64,000 nucleotides of DNA from positions 71,530,501-71,594,500 of the forward strand of contig JAZBRS010000014.1 in the NCBI GenBank assembly GCA_037176725.1, given 5' to 3'. The stretch is from Posidonia oceanica. Lineage: Eukaryota > Streptophyta > Magnoliopsida > Alismatales > Posidoniaceae. Of the stretch, positions 43,529-54,785 are shown in pieces (position 1 is the stretch's first letter; each line of letters begins with the position of its first letter). The notes under the pieces are model-generated. The model was not told the DNA's origin and did not search any database. It saw nothing but the letters and a program-made list of their open reading frames with translations. The position numbers were made by a program, and so were the translations under genes.

Positions 43529-44540
43529 GCACCGTTTTGCGTGCCTTTTAGTTTCTTCGCCTCGTTTTGGGTGCCATCGCGTTTTATCGCTCCGTTTTGC
43601 GCGCCGCTTCTTTGTCTTGCACCGTTTTGCGTGTCCTTTAGTTTTTTCGCCTCGTTTCGCGTGTTTTCATGTTTTATCGCTCCGTTTTGCGCGCCGCTTC
43701 TCTATTTTGCACCGTTTTGCGTGCCTTTTAGTTTCTCCGCCTCGTTTTGCATGCCATCGCGTTTTATCGCTCCGTTTTGCGCGCCGCTTCTTTGTCTTGC
43801 ACCGTTTCGCGTGCCCTTTAGTTTTTTCGCCTCGTTTCGCGTGTTTTCATGTTTTATCGCTCCGTTTTGCGCGCCGCTTCTCTATCTTGCACCGTTTTGC
43901 GTGACTTTTAGTTTCTTCGCCTCGTTTTGCGTGCCATCGCGTTTTATCGCTCCGTTTTGCGCGCCGCTTCTTTGTTTTGCACCGTTTTGCGTGCCCCTCA
44001 GTTTTTTTGCCCCGTTTTGCGCATTTCCAAGTTTTCTCGCTCCGATTTGCGTGCCACCTCTTTGTCTTGCACCGTTTTGCGTGCCCTTTAGTTCTTTCGC
44101 CTCGTTTTGCGTGTTTTCAAGTTTTCTCGCTCCGTTTTGCGCGCCACTTCTCTGCCTTGCACCGTTTTGCGTGCCTTTTAGTTTTTTGCCTCGTTTTGCG
44201 TGTTTTCATGTTTTCTCGCTCCGTTTCGCGTGCCCTTTAGTTTCTTCGCCTCGTTTTGCGCGCAGTCTTGTTTTTCCGCTCCGTTTCGCGTGTCTTCATG
44301 TTTTCTTGCCTCGTTTTGCGCGCAGTCAGGTTTCCCCGCACCGTTTTGCGTACCCTTTCGTTTTCTCGTCTCGTCTTGTGTGTCCTGGTGTTTTCTTACC
44401 CAGTTTTGCGCCCTTCTTTCGTTTTCTCGCACGGTTTCGCGTCCTTGTTCCGTTCCTTGCATCATTTTGCATGTCAACCCTGTCCTCGCATCTTTTGCAT
44501 ACTTGTTTCGTTCCTCGCACTGTTTTACGCGGTTTTCCTT
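43529..44540 (+). repeat. 30-bp array with 90-bp higher-order period (D)
   Basis: Units start GCACCGTTTTGCGTGCC, GCCTCGTTTTG(C/G)GTG and GCTCCGTTTTGCGCGCC in fixed order, and the trio recurs exactly every 90 bp (43529, 43619, 43709, 43799, 43889, 43979, 44069, 44159), then less regularly to 44540. Triplet periodicity opens a 363-codon frame of Phe/Cys/Pro decapeptides that I do not regard as a gene. The array is CpG-rich compared with its surroundings. Confidence 0.95.
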
Positions 44541-45054
44541 GCATGTCGATCGCATTGCATGGTTTTCTCGCTGTTTCATTCTTTCGCCTGCATTTGCATA
44601 TAGGGCGATGATGCTTACTGCCCGGAGTTCTCACGAGCCAGGTTTCGCCCGGTTCGGAACACGGACAGCGTTGCTGAGCGTTTAGATTGCACGTTTACTT
44701 CCTTGCATCGTTTTCCATCACTTAGAGCACACCTTTGAGCATGTAGACAGGCATCCATTGGCACTTAGGCATTCAAAGTCTGCATTTCCCTGCATATGCG
44801 AGCGTAAGCCTAGAAAGACCGATTCTCGGGCGTGTTGGGGGTGCCTAACACCTTCCCCGCGCGTAACAGGAGTCCTTACCCTCTCTTGGCCCGCAATGAC
44901 CATATTGCCCTTGTCCTAGGCACGAGTCACATCATTTGCATTCATTTGCATCTTATTTCTTTTGCATTGCTTTGCTTTGCATCCTTTGCTTGGTTTTGCG
45001 TGATTATTCGCGCATTGCCCCGGTTTTCCTCGTCTTCCGATTTAATAGACTTGG

Positions 45055-45065
45055 TGGCGACTCCG
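45055..45065 (+). other. PBS-like 11-mer inside solo LTR D
   Basis: TGGCGACTCCG, identical to the PBS start, about 170 bp before the LTR end. Confidence 0.7.
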
Positions 45066-45234
45066 ATTTTGTCTTATCTTTTTTTTTTTTCTCTTTCCCT
45101 TTTTTCCCTTTTTTAAATGTTTTCGAGTTAGGTCTTCCTTCTCGGACATAGCCGCTTATAGTGAGCCTGATTCCGATCGGTGCACGCGAGCTTTGGCATC
45201 GTGCATGGACGATCCGAACACCGGGATTACTACA

Positions 45235-46524
45235 CATGGCCCTCTGATAGGTTGCGCCAGCATTCTTCAACCCAAACGGCATAACTTGATAACAGAAGAC
45301 CCCCCAAGGGGTAATGAATGAAGTCTTTTCCATGTCTTCTTCTGCCATTTTGATCTGATTATAGCCGGAGAAGCCGTCCATAAAGGATAGCATCTTGTGG
45401 CCCGTAGTGTTGTCGACTAGGACGTCAATGTGAGGCAATGGGAAGTCATCCTTGGGGCTCGCCTTGTTCAGGTCTCGGTAGTCGATACATATCCAGATCC
45501 GGCCATCCTTCTTGGGCACTGGCACGATGTTCGCAAGCCACTCAGGGTAAAGGACGACCTTCAGAAAATTGACATCGAGCTGCTTCATTATCTCTTCCTT
45601 GATCATGAGCAGCCACTGTGGTCGCCATTTTCTCAGCTTCTGCTTTACTGGCTTGGCATCTGGTTTCAAGGGCAAGTTATGGACCACTATTTCGACAACG
45701 AGGCCAACCATATCTTCATAAGTCCAGACGAAGACATCTGTATACTCTTTCAGGAACGCAATGAACTCTATTCTGGCCTGGGGTGACAGTAGGGCACTGA
45801 TGCGAACTTCTTTGGTTTCTTCGGCTATGTCGAGATTAACATCCTCTGTTTCTTCCTCAACATGCAGGTTGGGACCTTCTGGATCATCGTCATAGGGCCG
45901 GAACTCAGGCGATGGGTCATCATTCTCATCCTTGCCTGTATTGTCTTCTTCTCCGTATGCAACAAGTTCCGAGAGGATCTCCTTTTCGAAGGTGGGATTT
46001 GTTATATTAAAGGAGTGTAGATGTTCTGCTTCTTGGCCCTGGTGACGTCTCAGGATGGTCACGCCTACTCGAGTATTTCTGTATCCTCGGTGCGCGACCT
46101 CTGCCCTGGTGACTTCCCCTGTCTGTTCTGCTGCTGAGGACACTGCTGCATGCTCTACTGATATTACTGAAGGCATTGCCGATTCTACGACTGATACTAC
46201 TGATGGCCCTGCTACCGAGACTACTGACAACTCTATTACTGGTTCTGCTTTCTGCTCTGTTACTGCTGTTGCGTGATCTGCTGGTGCTTCCTCTTCTGAG
46301 GCTGCTAATATACTTGTGGAGGGCATGTCGGACTGGCGGCTGACCTGGATATTGCCATTTGCTATCCTGCCCAAGTGAGGCATGTGCTGCATGAGCCACC
46401 CAGACCCACCTTCGGGTTGAAGGGTGATGAGCTCGTCTGGTCTGGGGGAGTGCGGCATTACTGAAGTTTCTTCCAGGACCAAGATGGGGGCGTGGTCCTC
46501 TCGCAGAGGAGGATCCATAACCAC
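45235..46524 (-). pseudogene. N-terminal half of RT of element C
   Basis: It begins with Val/Ser-rich linker sequence, then HSFNITNPTFEKEI, an acidic stretch, EYTDVFVWTYEDM, NIVPVPKKDGRIW, IDYRDLNKASPKDDFPLPHID, FMDGFSGYNQI and ATYQRAM, the order of a Ty3-type RT. The catalytic Asp of the FMDGFSGY box is present. The frame is open to the insertion point of D, where it runs on into LTR sequence. The matching part of B is at 26066-26517 and 59134 onward. Confidence 0.93.
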
Positions 46525-47880
46525 GGCTTTTCCTTTCCTTTCTGCGGCTTGGTGCTATGCCAGGTCTTCCGCTATGGACTCGAGCTGTTCTTGGTAAAGT
46601 AGCTCCAAATCAGACATCCATGAATCGACCTGGGCTTCTATCGCCCCTCCTTCCTCCTCATCTGAGGGTGAGTCGACGTAGTAGGCGCCGGGGGCCTGTG
46701 GCACTGGCTCGGCTGCAAGATGGATCGTTGTCCTTGGTATTTGCGTGGTCTGACTCACGGGCGCGCCTGATAGTGATAGCCTCGGCATGGGAAATCCAGA
46801 CAGGCTGGTCAGCGGGGCCACAGATGAGTATGCTGCCAGGGTCACTGTTGCAGTTAGAGGGTAGGCAGAGGTGCTCTTCTGAAGGCTCAAGGGCCGGGAG
46901 ACTGTGATGCTCAGCTGGTCCTCTGCGACTGGTGATGACGGTGAGAGTGCGGCCTCTGACGCCATAGGGTCCTGCCATGAGAATTGCTGTTCTGCAGTAG
47001 GAGAGTGCGTGACTGACTGAGCCGACGGCATTGCCTGAGATGCGGTTACTGAAAAGGGCTGAGTTACGCTGCTGACTGAACTCAGCGATTGACCCTCCTG
47101 AGCGGGTGACAGTTGTATCGATGCGACAGCGGTTGTGAGCGGACTGACTAATTACGCCTGAGTTGGTACTGGTGATGCTGACAAGACTGCAAGAAGATTA
47201 GAGACTGTCAAATCTGCCAAAGGTTCTGCCAAATCTGCTGCTTTATGATCTATGGAAGGAAGAGCCAGACAAACCGACCGAGGTGCTGTTGAGTTGGGCT
47301 GGCTTTCGCTGCAGGTCCGAGCTGCCCCTGCCGTGCTAGACTGTTCCTCATCCGAGTAATAGTCCTCAACGCAGACCCAGTCTTCTCTCGGTGACGGAGA
47401 GCTTTGGCACGGCTCCGACTGCATTACGGCTTGAACGGCGCTTGAACCCAGGATACCCGCACTTGTGAAGTTAGCGAGGTTCTGGGGTATGATCATTCTT
47501 CGATTCTTCGCTTGCGGGCGCTTGCCTTCATCAGCGTGTGGGTCGTATCCAAGACCCTCATTGTCTCTTCGTTCTTCCGCCACGATCGGTTCAGCGATTC
47601 CCTGGCCGTATCGCCCGAGCGGCGTCCCCTTGACGTAGCCCCACCTGTGACAGACGTTCTCGACCATCTGAAAAGGGTTGTTGTGAACGGCGAAGGAGTT
47701 GACACATTCAAGATCTAGTAAAAAGTTAACTGGCTCGCACCGATTAATACGGTATAAAGCGTTCGAGAGTTCAGGGTCAAAGGGGACAGTCCGCGAAGAG
47801 ATAGAGGAAATCACCTCGATCCGCTCCTTCTCAAAATTCTCTGCCATGACAACGATGACATCGTCACCTCGAGGGGATAA
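46525..47880 (-). other. Protease-RT linker of element C with stops
   Basis: Ala/Ser/Pro-rich coding-like sequence after the protease, with TAA at 47149-47151 and TAG at 46552-46554. The first part (GDDVIVVMAENFEKERIE, about 47860) still belongs to the conserved protease tail. As in element B the stops could lie in a spliced intron, which is known for Ogre at this place. Confidence 0.5.
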
Positions 47881-48499
47881 CCTAATGCATGTGGAGCCAA
47901 GGGCGCCCAAGCAGAAAGTTGAAGTTAGGCTCCAAGTCAACGACGTAGAATTCCACGTTGAATGTGACCGGACCAATGATAAGAGGAATAATCTGAATCC
48001 CTAGAGCGTCATGGTGGGTATTATCAAAAGCTGTCATCCCCTTTACAGCCGGAGTAATGTCCTCGACCTTGAATCCGAGCTTAGTTGCTGTTCGCAAGGG
48101 ACAGACGTTAAGGCCTGACCCATTATCGACCAACGCAAGGGGAATACGAAAGTTCTTTGATTGTACCGTGACGAACAAGGGTTGGTTATGATTAATCCCC
48201 GCCGGAGGCAACTCATCACTCATGAAAGTGAGGACCTGGGGTTCTGCAATCATTCCAACCATGCTTTCCAAGGTGGCAGGTTCTATGGTTTGGGACACAC
48301 GGGCGGCTTGGAACACACGAAGAAAAGCCTCACGGTGTTCGGCAGAAGTGTGTATCAGGTCCCAAATGGATATGTCGGCTTTAACCTTCTTGAGTTGGGA
48401 AGTAATGTCGGCCTTGGGCTGGCCCTTCTTGGTGGCAAGGAGTGTGGCTTTGGGGACAAGTTCAGCTATGGTGGATTCAAGGGGTTGGCCTGGGGGTGG
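47881..48499 (-). pseudogene. Aspartic protease of element C
   Basis: The active site reads ALVDNGSGLNVCPL with the catalytic Asp at about 48125-48127, and FLLGRPWLH lies near the end. It is continuous with the gag frame from 49396, with no stop. A frameshift at about 47885 follows immediately. It cleaves the gag-pol polyprotein. Confidence 0.88.
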
Positions 48500-51293
48500 T
48501 AGGGTTGTAGGCTGGCCTAAGGGAAGAGGTGTCGCAGGTTCTGGATGACTAGGTCTAGCCACTGGTGCTGAGGGTTTGTAGACCCTCCCCGATCGCGTCA
48601 CTTCTGCACACATTTCTGTGGCGTAGCTGTAAAGTACGCGATGGGTATCCCGGGTTAGGTTAATAACCACGGGAGCACGTGCAGCGAGCACGAAAGGGGC
48701 TACAGGGGTGCCTATTGGTTGAGGAGGGCATGGATAAGAGGATTGCTGGGAAGGCAAATGGGGTGGGGACTGAGGTCTTGCTAACAGGTGCATAGGAGAC
48801 CCTAGCTGAGGTCTGGCTAGGAGATGTATTAGGGATACTGGCTGCGGGTTACCTAGCAGGTGTACCAGGGCTTGAGCCCGAGAAAGCATGGTGGCTGGTG
48901 CAGAAGAACGCTCCGGCCTGGTGCGCGGTCGGATCATATGAACGCCCGACCCGGAGCCGGCGACAGCAGCAAGATAAAGAGAGATCGGAAAGGGAGTAGA
49001 AACATCATGGATAAGCTCGGAAGGATCTACCACAGATGTGGGAGATCCAGAAGGAAACAGAGAATGGATTCCTGAGGTCCCTGCGCCTCCTGAATAGGAG
49101 TGCTCCGGCAGGGGCTGGCGAACAATATTAGCTGGGGTAGATGCTGGTGCAGATGCATGAGATGGTGTAGAAGTGGACGCCTCGTGCGTGTCGATCACAA
49201 TCGTTCCCGATTCGATCAAATCCTGGATAGCATTCCGGAGAGTGAAGCAATTATCAGTCCAATGCCCGACGCTTCGATGAAAATCGCAGAAAAGGTTCGC
49301 CTTAAACCAATGCGGTAGTGGGTTTGGTGGCGGGCGAAACTCCAGAAACTTCAGGAGCGACGCAACCTTCGGGAGGACGGCGGTGAGCGGTTCCACCAGT
49401 GGGGCGAACTTCCGCTTCTCAACGGGTGGCCGTCTCGGCCTCTGGAATTGTCCTTACTGAACCGGTGCGGCAGGATAGACCGGTCGAGCAGTGGTAGTGA
49501 TTTGTGGTGTGGGGTGTGTCCTAGGTGCAGGTGCGTAATAGATCTGAGGAGGGGCAGACCGGGACGCCAGACGAACAGGCGCAGCAGGGGAATCGACGTA
49601 CGCAACAACGGGCTTCGGCGGATCCTTTCTTTTGGGATGATTGTTGTTGATGTTGTTGTTGTTGTTGATGGCGCTGCTGCTGCTACTGTTATTGCTGGCG
49701 GGGGCCTGCCTGGCAAGCACAGAGAGTGCGGGGAAGTTGCCACTCCGCAACGAACTCTCTACGCGAGTGCCAACTCGGATCAATGCAGTGAAGGTTGTGA
49801 CAGGTTGGATGCTAAGCAAAGCTCTGGTGGACGGCTGTGCCCATTTTATAATGATTTCGATAGACTCCTCGTCAGAGGGCCTATCCCGAACTTGAGAGGC
49901 AAGGGCACACCAGCGGCCGACGTACTCCCCGAACGGCTCGCCCGGATTCTGCTTAGTTGCGATCAGGTCTGCGCGCTTTGGGACCAGATCGAGGTTGAAG
50001 GAATACTGTTCCAAGAATGCCTGGCTTAGGTCGTTCCATGTCCTAATTGCAGACATGTCAAGTGAGGTGAACCACTTGAGGGCTGGACCGGCAAACTCTT
50101 TTGGAACAGGCGGATCAGCAACCTCTCGTCAGCCTGAAGCTGGGCGAGATCACCGCAGTACGCCTTCAGATGGGCTATAGGGCAGCCCCTACCATCATAC
50201 TTCTCAAAGTCCGGGATTTTGAACTTTGGGGGGAGTACTGCCTCTGGGAAACAGTAGAGGTCTCGGAACTGGTTGGTCTGGTGGTCCGTGCCCTACACTA
50301 GACGCAGTGCTTTCTCCAGAACATCCATCCTGTTGTTGATGGGGTTTGGAATGGCTGCCACAGGTGATGGGGCAGCAGGGGCTGGGACCACGTATGCCGA
50401 TTGGATCGCACCGAGGTGTTCCTCCAGATCTACCATCACATCGCCTGGTGACGCAAGGTGATGGCCAGCATACCCGTGCTGTGGTGGAGAGTGCAAGGGG
50501 GGATGCATGTGGAATTCTGAACTTGATGCAAAGGGGGAGGATAGATGGTATGCTGTGCGGTGGGTGCAGAATGCTGGAGCAACAGCAGCCGCACCGGTGC
50601 GGTGCCGGGGGGCGGGACTGTGAGATACTGTGCTCCCACCAGTCCGAATGACTGGCCACCAGGTGGCGGAGGTGCATGCTGTGTGTGGTGCGGTGCAGAT
50701 GCAAGAGGCGGGATACGTGCCCCTATCGTCGGAACTGTGAGCAGTTGAGACGACGGTTTAGGCGGAAGTGTAGAGTGCAATGCATGATGTGCGAGAGCAG
50801 GCCGCACAGGAACCTCAGGACCGACAGGAAGGGAAGAAGGGCGGACTGATAGAGCCATACCCTGCAGCCGCTGGATAGTGTCCATCAGATGCTGGTACTG
50901 CTCTTCAAGTGTCCCATCGGTGAGAACACTGAATTGCAGTGCTGGCGAGGGGCCAGAGCCAAGAGATCCGGACTGTCTGGGAGATTGGAGTCCTAGGGCG
51001 AGAGTCGCCGCAGCAGCAGAAAGGGTGTCAAAAGCGACAAATCCCTGAGAAGGTGGGGTCAGAGGCGTCTCCGGAATACGAGAAGTGGTTAACAGGATGG
51101 ACTCGGCGACTGGATCAGGAGGAGCGAGCGTCTGCCACTATCCCACGGCAAACTGGGGTGCCCCAGATGACAGAGAGGGAAATCTTGGCGTCACAGGGGG
51201 CACAGAGGGGTTAGAAACGGGAGTCGGAGGGGCCAGAGCGGAAACCACCTCCGAGGCAAGAGTAAGCGGGGGTTCGACGGTGCGCTGGGCCAT
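48500..51293 (-). pseudogene. Gag of element C, decayed in its N-terminal half
   Basis: The start ATG at 51291-51293 is preceded by codons for SRSA as in element B. The N-terminal region is Pro/Ala-rich. The Retrotrans_gag core (HLKAYCGDLAQLQ, AFLEQYSFNLDL, PFGEYVGRWC) lies at about 50200-49700, and the CX2HX4HX4C knuckle (CDFHRSVGHWTDNC) at about 49290. Breaks: TAG 51138-51140 (Gln in B), frameshift near 50500, TAG 50293-50295 (also present in B), frameshift near 50120, TAA 49451-49453. From 49396 the frame is open through the protease. Confidence 0.88.
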
Positions 51294-52605
51294 TGCTGAC
51301 CGAGAGCGAGTCAAAATGGGGCTACGACGAGCGAAAAACGGACGGACCCTACGAGGAGCTATGCTCGCAAAGGCGAGTAGCTCAGAAAGAGATGGTCGAG
51401 CACAGGTGTCTCAGCGGAGGTGTCAGCAAGGGGAGGAACCCGAGCTCCAGCTAAGGAAATCGCTTACTGAACTCTGTTAAGGACACAACAGAAAAACCTA
51501 GATTAGGAACAGAAAATGAGATGCGAATGCACTAAGTCATGGCATGAATGACATGTATGCCCTCTAGCATGCTCTCTCTCACCAATCTAGTGTTTCCTAG
51601 CAGGTAGTCTACTCCGGATACCCACAAGTGTACGGGTCATCGACTCAGGTCAGAAAAGTAGGTCCCCTGTCTAACTCCCAGCCCAAAGCTCAGGTAATAA
51701 CAGGGTGGTGCGTTGGTGGCCTCAACCTCGCCTAAGCGTAGGAAGTACCCTCCACCAGCACCGACACGACCCCTGACAAGGGGGGACAGACCGACCGACT
51801 CACGCTATGCCAAAGCATCGGAGTGAGAGGCCGGAACCATCCTTCACAGACTGATAGGTGGACTCAGATGAGAAGATGCATGCCCTATATGATGCTTCAT
51901 GCAAATGATTAAAGTCTTTTATCTTGCGTATTTTATTAACTCCAAGAGGGTGCAAGTGTGTTGATGGCTCTAGTTAACCCTATATCTTATTTTTACTTGC
52001 TATTTTTAATTAACCACAGGAAAAGCAATCAGTCTCTACTATCCTAGGCATGGCATATGCAAAAGGGAAGAAAATCAACCAAATATGGCAGGCAACAACA
52101 TACAATAAAGCAAAAGGCAAGTGCATGGCATGTGCGAGTGTTTGTGAGCACGATGGTGAAGGGAAAGCATTCATCATGTCAAAAGGCATATATACAGAGC
52201 ATGTGCATGCGTGGTGACATAACAAATGTGTAAAAGAAAGCATTCATCATTCAAAAAGCATGTATTGTTGCCAAACAAGTATGTAGACATGCATTGTGCA
52301 GGAAATAGAGCAGTAATAAGTAAAAGGGCTAAAGAAAGTAAGACAGGCAAGCTACAAAGCAAACAAGAGCAGATGCGAGGAAATAAGCCAGCAAACAAGC
52401 AACAAAGGCAAAGCAGAGCAAAACGGAGCGTAAATCGAGGCAAAGGGGATGCAAAACCAAAGCTGAGTAGCCACGGGCGACTTGCCAGGAGTTTGCACAG
52501 GAAAACGAGCAAAACACCCGAAGGAAACACAAAGGCAAACAAAGAAGGCAAATCCCAAGCAGAATGCGAGCGAGCCAAAGCGAAAGCGAAAGCCGGAGTC
52601 TAGTA
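51294..52605 (-). other. Untranslated leader of element C
   Basis: 1.3 kb from PBS to gag. Near the PBS it has TTGC-rich words as in element A, then ATGCATG/CACATGCCATG words, then the conserved block (51568-51873). A pyrimidine-rich run ending TTAACAG (AG at 51474-51475) aligns with AG-ending runs in A and B and may be a splice acceptor. No gene is visible. Confidence 0.7.
51568..51873 (-). other. Conserved non-coding leader block (element C copy)
   Basis: Minus-strand homologue of 8742-9055 and 20745-21060, with the CTGTCCCCCCTTGTCAGGGG core and GGTGGAGGGTACTTCC. Confidence 0.75.
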
Positions 52606-52623
52606 TCTCCAGCGGAGTCGCCA
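52606..52623 (-). other. Primer binding site of element C
   Basis: TGGCGACTCCGCTGGAGA on the minus strand, one base after the 5' LTR end. It differs from the element A site by one transition and is of tRNA-Arg type. Confidence 0.88.
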
Positions 52624-52787
52624 CTGTAGTAATCCTGGTGTTCGGATCGTCCATGCACACTGCCAAAGCTCGCGTGCACCGATCAGAATCAGGCTCACTA
52701 TTAGCGGCTATGTCCAAGGAGGAAGACTTAACTCGAAAACATTTAAAAGAGGGAAAAGGGGAAGAAAGGAAGAAGATAAGACAAAAT

Positions 52788-52798
52788 CAGAGTCGCCA
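52788..52798 (-). other. PBS-like 11-mer inside the 5' LTR of element C
   Basis: Reads TGGCGACTCTG on the minus strand, one transition away from the copy in the 3' LTR. Confidence 0.65.
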
Positions 52799-53309
52799 CC
52801 AAGTCTATTAGATCGGGAGACAAGGAAAATCGGGGAAATGCACGAATAATCACGCAAAACCAAGCAAAAGATGCAATGCAAGGCAATGCAGAAAAAGTGA
52901 GATGCAAATGAATGCAAATGATGTGACTCGTGCCTAGGATAAGGGCGATATGGTCATTACGGGCCAAGAGAGAGGGCAAGGACTCCGGTTACGTGCGGGG
53001 AAGGTGTTAGGCACCCCTGACACGCCCGAGAATCGGTCTTACTAGGCTTACGCTCGCATACGCAGGTAAATGCAGACTTTGAATGCCTAAAGTGCCAATG
53101 AATGCCTATCTAAATGCTCGAAGGTGTGCTCTAAGTGACGAATGCAATGCAAGAAAGTAAACGTGCAATCTAAGTGCTTAGCAACGCTGTCTGTGTTCCG
53201 AACCGGGCGGAACCTGGCTCGTGAGAACTCCAGGCAGTAAGCATCACTGCCCTATATGCAAATGCAGGCGATAAAACAAAACAGCTGTGAAAACAGGCAA
53301 TGCGGGCGA

Positions 53310-54785
53310 CATGCGAGAGAAAACGACGCAAAACACGCAAAACGGTGCAAGACACGGAGCCGACACGCAAAACGGTGCGAGAAACGAAGCGAGAATTAAA
53401 ACGGTACAAGAAACGAGGTCGACACGCAAAACGATGCGAGAAACGAAGCAAGAACGTAAAACAGTGGGAGAAACAAAGCAAGAACATAAAACAGTGCGAA
53501 AAACAAAATCGGCATGCAGAACGGTGCAAGAAACAAGCAAGGCACGCAAAACGGTGCAAGAAACAAAGTTGGCACGTAAAACGGTGCAAGAAAAAAGCCG
53601 CACGCAAAACGGTGCAAGAAACAAAGCGACATGCAAAACAGTGCGAGAAATAAAGCCGACACGCAAAACGGTGCGAGAAACAAAGTCGGACACGCAAAAC
53701 GGTGCAAGAAACAAACCGGCAGGCAAAATGGTGCGAGAAATAAAGCAAGAACGTAAAACAGTGGGAGAAACAAAGCAAGAACATAAAACAGTGCGAAAAA
53801 CAAAGTCAGCACGCAAAACTGTGAAAGAAACAAAGCGGCACGTAAAACGGTGCGAGAAATAAAGTCGGCACGCAAAACGGTGCGAGAAACAAAGCTGGGC
53901 ATGCAAAATGGTGCATGAAACAAAGTAGCACGCGAAACGGTGCGAGCAAACAAAGCGGCACGCAAAACGGTGCGAGAAATAAAGTCGGCACGCAAAACGG
54001 TGCGAGAAACAAAGCCGGGCACGCAAAACGGTACGAGAAACAAAGCTGGGCACGCAAAACGGTGTAAGAAACAAAGCGGCATGCGAAACGGTGCGAGCAA
54101 ACAAAGCGGCACGCAAAACGGTGCAAGAAAACAAAGCGACACGCAAAACGGTGCGAGAAACAAAGTCGGCACGCAAAACGGTGCAAGAAAACAAAGCCGG
54201 GCACGCGAAACGGTGCAAGAAACAAACCGACACGCAAAACGGTACGTGAAATAAAGCAAGAACGTAAAACAGTGGGAGAAACAAAGCAAGAACATAAAAC
54301 AGTGCGAAAAACAAAGTCGGCAAGCAAAACGGTGCAAGAAACAAAGTAGCACGCAAAACGGTGCTAGAAATAAAGTCGGCACGCAAAACAGTGCAAGAAA
54401 CAAAACTGGGCACGCAAAATGGTGCAAGAAACAAAGCGGCACGCGAAACGGTGCGAGAAATAAAGTCGGCACTCAAAACGGTGCGAGAAACAAAGCCGGG
54501 CACACAAAACGGTGCGAGAAACAAAGCCGGGCACACAAAACGGTGCGAGAAACAAAGTTGGGCATGCAAAACGGTGTAAGAAACAAAGCGGCACGCGAAA
54601 CGGTGCGAGCAAACAATGTGGCACGCAAAACGGTGTAAGAAATAAAGTCGGGCACGCAAAACGGTGCAAGAAACAAAACGGTACGCAAAACGGTGAGAGA
54701 AATAAAGCGGCACGCAAAACGGTGCGAAAAACAAGCGGCACGCAAAACGGTGCGAGAAACAAAGCGAAAAAGAGCACGCAAAAGC
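53310..54785 (-). repeat. Expanded 30-bp array in the 5' LTR of element C
   Basis: About 48 units of the ACCGTTTTGCGTGCC type, against about 28 in the partner LTR. Multi-unit blocks recur within it (for example around 53745-53800 and 54250-54305, where AAGAACGTAAAACAGTGGGA reappears), which points to block duplication. It opens a 514-codon compositional frame. Confidence 0.93.

Larger units (their letters stand above)
40093..45234 (+). mobile_element. Solo LTR D (5.14 kb) inside the RT of element C
   Basis: It starts TGTTGACACCCCATTTTGAC and ends GGATTACTACA, flanked by CATGG copies, with no internal region. It is oriented opposite to element C. In order it contains an A/C-rich start with AAACCCTA words, pyrimidine tract (40560-40850), A-rich tract (40850-41690), GC-rich part (41800-42950), AT-rich TTGCAT...GTCC part (42960-43260), a very regular 30-bp array (43529-44540), a TATA-like site (44598) and the conserved terminal block. 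Solo LTRs arise by recombination between the two LTRs of an element. The long frames inside are compositional. Confidence 0.96.

Noticed and set aside
43520..44611. Open frame of 363 codons with Phe/Cys/Pro decapeptide repeats, and similar frames of 379 codons (27063-28202) and 514 codons (53244-54788)
   Set aside because: The DNA unit is 30 bp, so any stop-free unit gives an endless frame. Frames slip between arrays because of 29- and 31-bp units, and long frames exist in more than one frame and on both strands. No start context, domain or unit-level protein conservation is visible.
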